Under the pieces are notes generated by a model, which saw nothing but the letters and a program-made list of their open reading frames with translations, ran no database searches and was not told where the DNA came from. This document shows positions 1 to 7,260 of a DNA stretch of 64,000 bases, in pieces; the first letter of the stretch is position 1, and each line of letters opens with the position of its first letter. This stretch comes from Acidobacteriota bacterium (GTDB lineage: Bacteria; Acidobacteriota; Vicinamibacteria; Marinacidobacterales; Marinacidobacteraceae): the NCBI GenBank assembly GCA_022826195.1, contig JAJDVI010000050.1:1-64000 (forward strand). The letters run 5' to 3'. Both the position numbers and the translations under genes were made by a program.

Positions 1-34
1 CCGCAGGGGCGGGCCCCGGGTCCGGCGGCGGGTC

Positions 35-77
35 GGCGGGGTTGCGGCCGGCGGGGTTGCGGCCGGCGGGCTTGCCG
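35..77. repeat. 15-bp GC-rich tandem repeat, 2.8 copies
   Basis: Two exact copies of a 15-bp unit (GGCGGGGTTGCGGCC) at 35-49 and 50-64 are followed by a partial third copy with one mismatch to about 77. It lies in the leader region before tRNA-Val. The rest of 1-265 shows no supportable gene; a 60-codon open frame at 86-268 has no recognisable protein features. Confidence 0.6.
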
Positions 78-265
78 GTGGGACGGTGGTGCGGGGGCTG
101 CGCCGCTGCCGGCCTCGCGGCCGGGCGCTCTTCGTGATGCATCATGGGAACCTCTCCAGATCCCTAGACGCAGATCGGCCCGGAATCTTCCCGCTCCGGA
201 GCGCGATGTGGAAAAGTCGAAGCGAAGCGGCATTCGGCGGCCTCCGGAGAGGCTGGGCGCCGGTG

Positions 266-271
266 TAGAAT
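266..271 (+). promoter_or_regulatory. -10 element of tRNA-Val
   Basis: TAGAAT lies 16 nt before the tRNA 5' end, in the context GTAGAATCG. The same GTAGAAT string precedes tRNA-Gly (22257-22262, minus) and the DUF3500 gene (32698-32703). No clear -35 box is visible. Confidence 0.5.
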
Positions 272-287
272 CGCGCCCCTCTCGGAC

Positions 288-362
288 AGGCGCGTAGCTC
301 AGGGGGAGAGCGCTACCTTGACGCGGTAGAAGTCGGCGGTTCAAATCCGCCCGCGCCTACCA
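288..362 (+). tRNA. tRNA-Val (anticodon GAC)
   Basis: The cloverleaf folds completely. The acceptor stem AGGCGCG (288-294) pairs with CGCGCCT (352-358). The D stem GCTC (297-300) pairs with GAGC (308-311). The anticodon stem CTACC/GGTAG encloses the loop TTGACGC, with anticodon GAC at 320-322. The T stem GGCGG/CCGCC encloses TTCAAAT. The discriminator is A359 and CCA is encoded at 360-362. It reads GUC valine codons. Confidence 0.97.
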
Positions 363-508
363 TTCCTCCGTTCCCGGGACACCGCGGCCTCACGGGGCCC
401 CTTCCTGGGCCTTCCCGCGGCAGGAGGGTGCCCTCGCTGGCGCGCAGCATCGACGGGTGGCGCCCGCCGGGCCTTGTGCGGCGTCTCCGGCCGGGATAAA
501 AAGACAGC

Positions 509-2410
509 GTGCCTTCTTCGATCCGACTCCGCCTCCCCGACGGGGAGGAGGTGCAGCTTCCGGCGGGAGCGCCGCTTTCGGGGGTGGCCCCGGCCGCGGC
601 GGTCGCCGCCACCGTGGACGGCCGGGAAGTGGACCTCTCCCACTGTCCCGGTGCGGATGCGGAGGTGCGGTTCCTGACCCCGAAGGACTCCGACGGGCTT
701 CACGTGTTCCGCCACAGTTCGGCGCACCTGCTCGCCGCCGCCGTCAAGGATTTGTTCCCCGATGCCCGTTACGGGATCGGCCCCCCCATCGAGGACGGGT
801 TCTTCTACGACTTTCAGGTCGAGGAGCCGTTCTCTCCCGAGGATCTCGGCCGCATCGAGGCGCGGATGCGCGAACTCGTGAAGCAGCGGGTGCCCTTCGA
901 ACGCGAGATCCTCGACAAGGACGATGCCCTGCGGATCTTCGAGGAACAGGGTGAGCTGCTGAAGGTGGAGCTGGTCCGCGAGAAGGGGGGAGAGCGGGTC
1001 TCCTGTTACCGGGTAGGGAACTTCTTCGATTTCTGCGAGGGCCCTCACGTGCCGCACACGGGGGTGATCCGGGCGCTCAAGGTGCTTTCGAGCTCCAATG
1101 CCTACTGGAAGGGGGACGCGCGCGGCGCCCCCATGCAGCGGATCTACGCGACGAGCTTCACCGACCGGAAGGAGATGGCGGCCCACCTGTCCCGTCTCGA
1201 GGAGGCGAAGCGGCGCGATCACCGGCGGATCGGCCGCGACCAGCGGCTCTTCCTGATTCTCCCGGAGGCCCCGGGGCAGGTGTTCTGGCTGCCTGCCGGG
1301 ATGGGCGTGGTGAACCGGCTGCTCGATTCCATGCGGGAGAAGCTGGACCGCCGGTTCTACCAGGAGATCCGGACGCCGCTGATCCTGAACGAGTCCGTCT
1401 GGGCCCGGAGCGGCCATCTCGACCACTACCGGGACAACATGTTCTTCATCGAGTCCGACGAGAACCGTTTCGGCGTCAAGCCCATGAACTGCCCGGGGGC
1501 GGCGCTGGTCTACCGTTCGGACATCCGTTCGTACCGGGATCTGCCCCTCCGGCTCTCGGAGTTCGGCCATTGCCACCGGTTCGAGCCGTCGGGGGTTCTC
1601 TCGGGCCTGACCCGGGTACGGGCCTTCACCCAGGACGACGCGCACGTCTACTGCCGGCTCGATCAGGTCAAGGCCGAGGTCCGCGATCTCGTGGACCTGG
1701 TGAAGGAGGTCTACGGCGAGTTCGGCTTCGAGGACATCCAGATCGAGCTCTCGACCCGTCCCGAGAAGTCGGTGGGGAGCCCCGAGACCTGGGAACGGGC
1801 GGAAGCGGCGCTCGCGGAAGCCCTCGCCGAATCCGGAGACGACTGGGTGGTGAACCCGGGAGACGGCGCGTTCTACGGGCCCAAGATCGACTTCCACGTC
1901 CGTGACGCGCTCCGCCGCAGCCATCAGTGCGCGACCATCCAGCTCGACTTTTCCCAGGCGCCCGCATTCGATCTCCACTACGCGACGGAAGACGGTGGGC
2001 GGGAACGCCCGGTGGTGATTCACCGGGCGATCCTCGGTTCCGTGGAGCGCTTTTTCGCGCTGCTGCTCGAGCACACCGGTGGGGCCCTTCCGGTCTGGAT
2101 CGCCCCGGTCCAGGCGGTGCTGATCCCCATCGCCGACCGGCATCAGGCGCAGGCGGCGGAGGTGGCCGCGGCCCTCCGGGAGCGGGGCTTCCGGATCGCG
2201 GTCGACGACCGCCGCGAGAAGATGGGCTACAAGATTCGCGAGGCGGAGGTGGGGCGGGTTCCCTTCATGGTGGTGCTCGGGGACCGGGAGGTGGAAGAAG
2301 GCACCCTCGCCGTGCGGACCCGGGGCCGCCGGGGACAGGAAACCCTGACGGCCGCCGCGCTCGGCGAACGTCTCGACGAGCTCACCCGGAACCGGTCCCT
2401 CACCCCGTGA
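509..2410 (+). CDS. thrS: Threonine--tRNA ligase
   Basis: Class II synthetase that charges tRNA-Thr in the cytoplasm; 633 aa, close to the family length. It has an N-terminal TGS domain (about residues 1-62) and an editing/SAD domain with the HSSAH signature at 69-73. In the catalytic core the zinc ligands Cys328 (MNCPG), His379 (DDAH) and His505 (HRAILG) line up with those known in the family. Motif 2 (RFEPSGVLSGLTRVR) is present and an anticodon-binding domain follows. The start is GTG with no Shine-Dalgarno. An A-rich tract (GGGATAAAAAGACAGC) abuts the start and could act as a promoter for a nearly leaderless mRNA. It heads the thrS-infC-rpmI-rplT cluster. The 146 bp between tRNA-Val and this start hold GC-rich sequence without a leader structure I could support. 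Confidence 0.96.
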   Translation: MPSSIRLRLPDGEEVQLPAGAPLSGVAPAAAVAATVDGREVDLSHCPGADAEVRFLTPKDSDGLHVFRHSSAHLLAAAVKDLFPDARYGIGPPIEDGFFYDFQVEEPFSPEDLGRIEARMRELVKQRVPFEREILDKDDALRIFEEQGELLKVELVREKGGERVSCYRVGNFFDFCEGPHVPHTGVIRALKVLSSSNAYWKGDARGAPMQRIYATSFTDRKEMAAHLSRLEEAKRRDHRRIGRDQRLFLILPEAPGQVFWLPAGMGVVNRLLDSMREKLDRRFYQEIRTPLILNESVWARSGHLDHYRDNMFFIESDENRFGVKPMNCPGAALVYRSDIRSYRDLPLRLSEFGHCHRFEPSGVLSGLTRVRAFTQDDAHVYCRLDQVKAEVRDLVDLVKEVYGEFGFEDIQIELSTRPEKSVGSPETWERAEAALAEALAESGDDWVVNPGDGAFYGPKIDFHVRDALRRSHQCATIQLDFSQAPAFDLHYATEDGGRERPVVIHRAILGSVERFFALLLEHTGGALPVWIAPVQAVLIPIADRHQAQAAEVAAALRERGFRIAVDDRREKMGYKIREAEVGRVPFMVVLGDREVEEGTLAVRTRGRRGQETLTAAALGERLDELTRNRSLTP

Positions 2411-2507
2411 AGGGACCGGCAGCCTGCGTCGGAAACCCGTTGCGCGCGGGCGGTCGCTGGCGAACCGGGCCCGAAGTGGCGATAATCCGCCGACCCGCCC
2501 GCGGTGC

Positions 2508-2517
2508 GGAGGTGATC
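2508..2517 (+). promoter_or_regulatory. Perfect 10-nt Shine-Dalgarno of infC
   Basis: GGAGGTGATC is fully complementary to the usual bacterial 16S 3' end (GATCACCTCC). The GGAGG core ends 6 nt before an in-frame ATC at 2519. This spacing decides the unusual infC start. A GATAAT hexamer at 2481-2486 could be a promoter for an infC-led transcript. Confidence 0.75.
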
Positions 2518-2518
2518 C

Positions 2519-3133
2519 ATCGATAGTTCTCTCAGGGTAAACGACAGAATCCGAGCTCCCATCGTCCTGGTGATCGGCGAGGACGGCGAGAAACTTGGAG
2601 ATTTCGCCTTGATGGACGCCCGGCGGCTGGCCGCCGACCGGGGGCTCGATCTCGTCGAGATCGTGCCGAACCGGATGCCTCCGGTCTGCAAGATCATGAA
2701 CTACGGCCGGTTCGTGTACCAGCAGAGCAAGAAATCCCAGGATTCCAAGCGACACCAGAAACAGAACCAGGTCAAGGAGGTCAAGTTCCGCATCATCATC
2801 GGAGAGCACGACCGCGCCACGAAGATGAAGCAGATTGAGCGTTTCCTCCATGAAGGTCACAAGGTCAAGGCCACGATCTGGTTCAAGCGGGCGCGCGAGC
2901 GCAGTCGCCGGGAACTCGGGGACCGCATTCTCGACGAGGTCACCGCGCAACTCGCCGAGATCGCGACCGTCGAATCCCGGTCGAGCGTGGTCGGCAACCA
3001 GATGAGCATGATCCTCGCCCCCACCCGCCGCCTGCTCGAAGCGCTCCGGGTCGAACGCGCCGGAAAAGCGGGGTCGGAGGACGACGCTCACGCGCCCCGC
3101 GTCCGCCGGGCCCAGCGCAACGAAACCAGTTGA
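2519..3133 (+). CDS. infC: Translation initiation factor IF-3 (non-canonical ATC start)
   Basis: IF-3 binds the 30S subunit and checks initiator tRNA and start-codon pairing. The typical IF-3 N-terminus RVNDRIRAPIV begins at codon 6 from the ATC at 2519. The first conventional start, GTG 2570, would cut off about 17 residues of the conserved N-domain. Between the upstream in-frame TGA and RVNDRIR there is no ATG/GTG/TTG, and the ATC sits 6 nt from a perfect Shine-Dalgarno. From ATC the product is 204 aa, with a basic linker (KKSQDSKRHQKQ) and a C-terminal domain plus a short tail beyond the usual 180 aa. Use of AUU by E. coli infC for self-repression is established; AUC use here is inferred from the sequence. 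Confidence 0.9.
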   Translation: MDSSLRVNDRIRAPIVLVIGEDGEKLGDFALMDARRLAADRGLDLVEIVPNRMPPVCKIMNYGRFVYQQSKKSQDSKRHQKQNQVKEVKFRIIIGEHDRATKMKQIERFLHEGHKVKATIWFKRARERSRRELGDRILDEVTAQLAEIATVESRSSVVGNQMSMILAPTRRLLEALRVERAGKAGSEDDAHAPRVRRAQRNETS

Positions 3134-3148
3134 CCCACAGGAACCATC

Positions 3149-3343
3149 ATGAAACTGAAGATGAAGACCCACCGCGGAGCCGCGAAGCGGTTCCGCAAGA
3201 CCGCCAGCGGCCGCGTCCGCCGCCGCTGCGCCTACCACAGCCACATTCTCACCAAGAAGTCCGCGAAGCGCCGCCGCCGCCTGCGCAGCGGGGCCTGGGT
3301 GTTCGAGGGCGAAGCCAAGATGATCGCCCGGATCATCGGTTGA
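3149..3343 (+). CDS. rpmI: 50S ribosomal protein L35
   Basis: Small basic protein of 64 aa, the normal size, with the family start [15 protein letters not shown] and a central [17 protein letters not shown] stretch. It binds 23S rRNA in the large subunit. It lies 15 bp after infC and 49 bp before rplT, the common infC-rpmI-rplT order. AGGAAC provides a modest ribosome-binding site. Confidence 0.97.
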   Translation: MKLKMKTHRGAAKRFRKTASGRVRRRCAYHSHILTKKSAKRRRRLRSGAWVFEGEAKMIARIIG

Positions 3344-3392
3344 CGGCGGGGGCTCGTTCCGCCACCGCAACCAGACAGTTGGAGAAGACACG

Positions 3393-3767
3393 ATGTCCCG
3401 AGTGAAACGCGGGACCCACCGGCGGGACCGGCGCCGGCGGGTTCTCAAACAGACCCGAGGCTACCGCGGGATGCGCGGCAAGCTCTACCGGCACGCGATG
3501 CAGGCGCTCGACCGCGCCCTTTCCTACGCCTACCGCGACCGCCGCACCCGGAAGCGTGATTTCCGCCGCCTCTGGGTCACCCGGATCAGCGCGGCGTCCC
3601 GGGAGCGGGGGCTCCCGTACGCACAGTTCGCGCATGGCCTGTCGCTGGCGGGCGTCGGGGTGAACCGGAAACAACTGGCGGAGCTGGCGGTGCACGATCC
3701 GGGAGCGTTCGACTCGCTGGTGGACCGGGCGCGGGAGGCGCTCTCGGCCGCGTCCGCTCCCGAATAG
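3393..3767 (+). CDS. rplT: 50S ribosomal protein L20
   Basis: L20 is an early 50S assembly protein. The product is 124 aa with the conserved N-terminus (M)SRVKRGTHRRDRRRRVLKQ, the RGMRGKLYRHAMQALDRAL helix, and a C-terminal domain with RLWVTRISAASRERG and GVNRKQLAELA. GGAG lies 8-11 nt before the ATG. In many bacteria L20 represses its own operon by binding the leader; no such structure was checked here. The usual pheST pair does not follow. Confidence 0.97.
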   Translation: MSRVKRGTHRRDRRRRVLKQTRGYRGMRGKLYRHAMQALDRALSYAYRDRRTRKRDFRRLWVTRISAASRERGLPYAQFAHGLSLAGVGVNRKQLAELAVHDPGAFDSLVDRAREALSAASAPE

Positions 3768-3775
3768 GGACGTTC

Positions 3776-4060
3776 ATGTCCGATCCGGCCGCCGCCGTCA
3801 GGGACCTGCTCGGGGACATCGAGCGGGCGGAGTCCGCATTCGAGAGGGTCAGCGGTCGAATCGCCGAGGCGACGGACGCCAGCGTTCGGGAGGCTCGGCG
3901 GGAGCGGGACGCGCTGCGGGATGCGGAGCAGGAGGCCAGGGCGCGCGCGGAGCGGGCCGAGCGGGCGGCAGGCATGCTCCGTGACGAACGCGAGGTGATC
4001 CGGAAGGCGCTCCGCGCCGTCACCGGGGAAGACGCCCCGGGCGCACCCGGGCGGCAATGA
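3776..4060 (+). CDS. Small coiled-coil protein upstream of zapA
   Basis: 94-aa acidic/basic protein that is almost all heptad-like helix, rich in Ala, Arg and Glu from about residue 20 to 80 and with no membrane segment. It overlaps zapA by 4 nt (ATGA), so the two are probably translationally coupled. That coupling and the coiled-coil character suggest a ZapB-like divisome partner, but no family-specific signature is visible. Treat the function as unknown. Confidence 0.75.
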   Translation: MSDPAAAVRDLLGDIERAESAFERVSGRIAEATDASVREARRERDALRDAEQEARARAERAERAAGMLRDEREVIRKALRAVTGEDAPGAPGRQ

Positions 4061-4368
4061 GCGAAACCGTCGAAGTCGAAGTTGCCGGACGCTCGTACCG
4101 GCTGCGTTCCGACAAGGGGGGAGCCGACCTCGCGGCGGTCGCCCGGCTCGTGAACGAACGGATCGGAGAGATCCTCCAGGCGGCGCCGCACCTCGAAAAG
4201 GAAGAGGTCGCGATCCTTGCGGCGCTCAACATGGGCGATGAGCTGCTTCGGCAGCGAGCCGCCAGCGAGGCCGGCCCGGCGGAAATCGAGGAAGCGGTGG
4301 CTGCCGTGCGGGGCCGGCTTTCCGAGCTGGTCCGGCGCATGGAACAAACGACCTCTTCGCCGGACTGA
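4057..4368 (+). CDS. zapA: Cell division protein ZapA
   Basis: 103 aa, normal size. The N-terminal strand-rich part (VEVEVAGRSYRLRSDKGGADLAAVARLVNERI) is the ZapA globular domain. A long helix follows (residues about 45-95, with ALNMGDELLRQR). ZapA binds and bundles FtsZ filaments at midcell. The start overlaps the stop of the preceding coiled-coil gene. Confidence 0.85.
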   Translation: MSETVEVEVAGRSYRLRSDKGGADLAAVARLVNERIGEILQAAPHLEKEEVAILAALNMGDELLRQRAASEAGPAEIEEAVAAVRGRLSELVRRMEQTTSSPD

Positions 4369-4377
4369 CGCCGTTTC

Positions 4378-5490
4378 GTGGCGGCTGCCGGCTCGCGCCC
4401 CGCCGGTGACGCACGAGGCGCCGCCGTGACCGGGGAGGCGGGAGGTCCCCGGCGCCGGCCGGCGGGCGCCGTTTCCCTTCCGGAGCCGTCCACCGGAGAG
4501 GACCGGTTGCTCCGGCGCATCCTGGACGTCCTCCCGGCATTCCCGGGAGCGGGAGCCCGGGAGCCGGGCCTGATCCTGGGACCGGGAGACGACGCGGCGG
4601 CGTTCGCCTGGCCCGGTGGCGGCGTCCTCCTGCTGACGACGGATGCGGCCGAGGAAGGCGTTCACTTCGACCGCCGCCTGCATGCGCCGCGCGCGATCGG
4701 GCGCCGGGCAGTCGCCGCCGCGGCGAGCGACATCGCGGCGATGGGCGGCCGTCCCGTCGGCACGCTCATCTCTCTCGTAACCCCGCCAGCCGACGAGGGG
4801 ATCGCGGCCGGGATCTCCGAGGCCGCGGCCGAGCGGGCCGCGGAACTCGGAGCGCCGCTGGTGGGAGGCAACATCGCCGCCGGCGAACGGATCGGGCTCC
4901 ACGTCACGGTCGCCGGCGCCGGGACTCCCGGCGCCCCGCTGCTCCGGCGCTCGGGAGCGAAACCGGGGGACGGGCTCTTCGTCACCGGAAGCCTGGGCGG
5001 GGCGGCGCTCGGCCTGTCCCTGTTGCGGCGGCGGCAGGAAGGAGGAACAACCTCCTTCGATCCGGAAGAGGAGGCGCTGGTGGCCCGGCAACTGGACCCG
5101 GCGCCCCGCCTCGAGGCGGGCGCGGCCCTCGCGGGCGTGGCGCACGCCGGGATGGACATCTCGGACGGGCTGGCCCTCGACCTCCACCGCCTGGCCGCCG
5201 CCAGCGGGGTCGGGGCGTTGCTCGAGGAGACCCGGGTGCCGCTCGCCGGCAAGGGCGCCGGGGCCCTCGAGGCGGCGCTCTTCGGAGGCGAGGACTACGA
5301 ACTGCTGATCGCGGGGCCGCCGCAGCAGGTGAGCGCCGCGGCGGGAAGGCCGGGCATTCCGCTGACCCGGGTGGGACGCGTCACCGGCGCGGCCGAGGGC
5401 ATCCGGATCGAGCGAGCGGACGGGGCGGCCGAGCCGCTGCCGCGCCGCGGTTGGGACTCGTGGACCGCCGGCCGGCGGAATCCGGAATAG
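4378..5490 (+). CDS. thiL: Thiamine-monophosphate kinase
   Basis: ThiL phosphorylates thiamine monophosphate to thiamine diphosphate. The AIR-synthase-like fold is clear: GPGDDAAAF (ATP/Mg site), TTDAAEEGVHFDRR, AASDIAAMGGRPVG, the glycine-rich GLFVTGSLGGAALGL, MDISDGLALDL, and FGGEDYELL near the C-terminus. At 370 aa it is longer than usual because of about 35 low-complexity N-terminal residues. The start is uncertain: GTG 4378, or GTG 4426 (MTGEAGG), which would remove 16 residues. Its stop directly abuts the stop of convergent gatA with no gap. Confidence 0.92.
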   Translation: MAAAGSRPAGDARGAAVTGEAGGPRRRPAGAVSLPEPSTGEDRLLRRILDVLPAFPGAGAREPGLILGPGDDAAAFAWPGGGVLLLTTDAAEEGVHFDRRLHAPRAIGRRAVAAAASDIAAMGGRPVGTLISLVTPPADEGIAAGISEAAAERAAELGAPLVGGNIAAGERIGLHVTVAGAGTPGAPLLRRSGAKPGDGLFVTGSLGGAALGLSLLRRRQEGGTTSFDPEEEALVARQLDPAPRLEAGAALAGVAHAGMDISDGLALDLHRLAAASGVGALLEETRVPLAGKGAGALEAALFGGEDYELLIAGPPQQVSAAAGRPGIPLTRVGRVTGAAEGIRIERADGAAEPLPRRGWDSWTAGRRNPE

Positions 5491-6900
5491 TTACGCGGCC
5501 ACGGCAGCGCCCGCCGAGAGCAGCGCGGCCTCCTGCCAGGGAGGCGCCATCAGCTCGACGCCGAACGGCAGGCCGTCCCGGGTTCCGGCGGGGACCGCGA
5601 GGGCGGGAAGCCCGGCGAGGGAAGCCAGGATGGTGAACCGGTCCCCGTCGTAGTCTTCGCCCGCTTCGACCGGATCGGACAGCCTCCGGGGCGCCGTCCT
5701 GGCAACGGGGATGAGCAGGAACTCGCCGCGCTCGAAGTGGCCGAGCAGCCGCTTCCGGATCGCTTTCCGCGCCGCGGTGGCGGCCGCATAGATGGCGTCC
5801 CGGTAGCCCTGCGAGAGAACCGTCGTGCCCAGCAGGATCCGCAGGCGCACCTCGTCGCCGAATCCGCCCGTCCGGCTGGCGCGTATCGCCGCGGCGAGGG
5901 TTCCGTCACCCTCCAGACGGCTGCCGTAGCGCATGCCGTCGAAGCGGGCCAGGTTCGAGCTGGCTTCCGCGCAGGCCAGGACGTAGTAGGCCGAGATCGT
6001 GGTGACCGCTTCCGGCAGTTGGAAGCGGTGGATCGTCGATCCCCCCGCTTCGAACCGGCGGAGCACCCGGTGGAACGCCTCTCGCGACGGGGAGTCCAGG
6101 ATGGCGAGGTCCTCGTCGCTGCACGCCACGACGGTGCGGGGAAAGGCGGGACGGGCGGCGGCCGCCGCGAAATCCGGCACCTCCCGATCGACGCTCGTCG
6201 CATCGCGGGGGTCGGCCCCGGCGATGACCGAAAGGACCCGCCCGAGACCCTCGGGATGCGCCGCGAGGCAGCCGACCTGATCGAAGGAGGATGCGTAGGC
6301 GGTGATCCCGAAACGGGAGACGCGCCCGTAAGTGGGACGGATTCCGAAGATGCCGGTGTGCGCCGCCGGGAGGCGGACCGAGCCGCCGGTATCGGTTCCG
6401 AGAGCTGCCGGAACCGCGCCGGAGGCGACGGCCGCCGCCGGACCTCCGGACGATCCGCCGACGATGCGCTCGGGGTCCGCCGGGTTCCGGGTCGGGCCCC
6501 GGAACCCGCTCGTGGTGGCGGAACCCATGCCGAATTCGTCGAGGTTCGTGGTGCCGAGAATGACGGCGCCGGCGCCCCGGAGGCGTTCCACCACGGTGGC
6601 GTCGTAGGGCGCCCGATAGGCGCCGAGGACGGCGGATCCGGACGTGGACGGCAACCCGCGGACCGCGATGTTGTCCTTCACCGCGACCGGGAGTCCGAAG
6701 AGGGGTCCCCGGGCGGCCGGTGGCTGCCGCTCGAGCCTCCGGGCGGCCGCGGTGGCGCCGTCCCGGTCGAGATGCAGGAACGCGTGGATCCCCTGGTCGA
6801 CGTCCGCGGCGTGGTCGAGCGCGGTCGCGGTCGCCCCCGGCAGGTCGAGGCCGCGGGGTGGAAGCGGGATGCCGGACGGGTCTGCCCCGGCGGGCGTCAC
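5491..6900 (-). CDS. gatA: Aspartyl/glutamyl-tRNA(Asn/Gln) amidotransferase subunit A
   Basis: Glutaminase subunit of GatCAB, which amidates mischarged Glu-tRNA(Gln) and Asp-tRNA(Asn). It is an amidase-signature protein of 469 aa. The catalytic triad is readable: Lys in LPVAVKDNI, the cis-Ser in GGSSGGPAAAVASG, and the nucleophile Ser in GTDTGGSVRLPAA. The start is GTG and overlaps the gatC stop by 4 nt (GTGA). gatB is not in the window. Confidence 0.95.
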   Translation of the reverse strand: MTPAGADPSGIPLPPRGLDLPGATATALDHAADVDQGIHAFLHLDRDGATAAARRLERQPPAARGPLFGLPVAVKDNIAVRGLPSTSGSAVLGAYRAPYDATVVERLRGAGAVILGTTNLDEFGMGSATTSGFRGPTRNPADPERIVGGSSGGPAAAVASGAVPAALGTDTGGSVRLPAAHTGIFGIRPTYGRVSRFGITAYASSFDQVGCLAAHPEGLGRVLSVIAGADPRDATSVDREVPDFAAAAARPAFPRTVVACSDEDLAILDSPSREAFHRVLRRFEAGGSTIHRFQLPEAVTTISAYYVLACAEASSNLARFDGMRYGSRLEGDGTLAAAIRASRTGGFGDEVRLRILLGTTVLSQGYRDAIYAAATAARKAIRKRLLGHFERGEFLLIPVARTAPRRLSDPVEAGEDYDGDRFTILASLAGLPALAVPAGTRDGLPFGVELMAPPWQEAALLSAGAAVAA

Positions 6901-7214
6901 GACCCCCCTCCGAGTACCCGCGGAACCTGGACGAAACGCTCGCCGCGCTCGGGAGCGAGTTCGAAGGCCGCGCCGTCCGGAAGACCCTCCCGCGGTTCGT
7001 CGGGGCGCAGGGGACAGGCGGCTTCCCTGGCGGAAGAATCTCCGGATTGCGGGTTGCCCTCACTTCTGGCGGTCTCCACGACCTGCAGCGTGTAGGTCCC
7101 GAGCACCTTGCGCGCGGCCTGAAAGTTCCGGGTTCGGATCTCCCCTTCGGGCGGCGCGACCGACGCCAGCGCAGCTACCCGGAAGAACTCGTCGCTGTTG
7201 ATTCCGTCTGCCAC
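6897..7214 (-). CDS. gatC: Aspartyl/glutamyl-tRNA amidotransferase subunit C
   Basis: GatC wraps GatA and stabilises the amidotransferase. The 105-aa reading uses GTG 7214 (MADGINSDEFFRVAALA), which matches the family N-terminus; upstream codons in frame look non-native. The C-terminal belt LRPDEPREGL and ERFVQVPRVLG matches GatC. The first gene of gatC-gatA, it runs divergently from the agmatine deiminase gene. Its likely -10 (TATACT, 7251-7246) overlaps the -10 of the divergent gene. Confidence 0.88.
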   Translation of the reverse strand: MADGINSDEFFRVAALASVAPPEGEIRTRNFQAARKVLGTYTLQVVETARSEGNPQSGDSSAREAACPLRPDEPREGLPDGAAFELAPERGERFVQVPRVLGGGS

Positions 7215-7245
7215 CCGCCGCCTCTCACCAGCTCGGGAAGCGGCG

Positions 7246-7253
7246 AGTATAGT
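7246..7253. promoter_or_regulatory. Overlapping divergent -10 elements (gatC / agmatine deiminase)
   Basis: The 8-bp string AGTATAGT reads TATAGT on plus (7248-7253) and TATACT on minus (7251-7246). The plus element ends 7 nt before GTG 7261. The minus element lies 31 nt before the gatC start. This is a symmetric -10 that could fire in both directions. Confidence 0.55.
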
Positions 7254-7260
7254 CGCGGCC

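Noticed and set aside
86-268. 60-codon open frame before tRNA-Val
   Set aside because: It lacks similarity, has Arg-rich GC-driven composition and overlaps the tRNA promoter element.
363-508. T-box or L20-type leader between tRNA-Val and thrS
   Set aside because: I found no specifier loop or conserved T-box sequence; only generic GC-rich hairpins.
341-3448. 1035-codon frame antisense to thrS-infC
   Set aside because: Low-complexity shadow of strongly supported genes on the other strand; GC-rich DNA makes long antisense frames common.
5491-6900. Defective GatA because GGSSGGS reads GGSSGGP
   Set aside because: The changed residue is not part of the Lys-Ser-Ser triad, which is intact.
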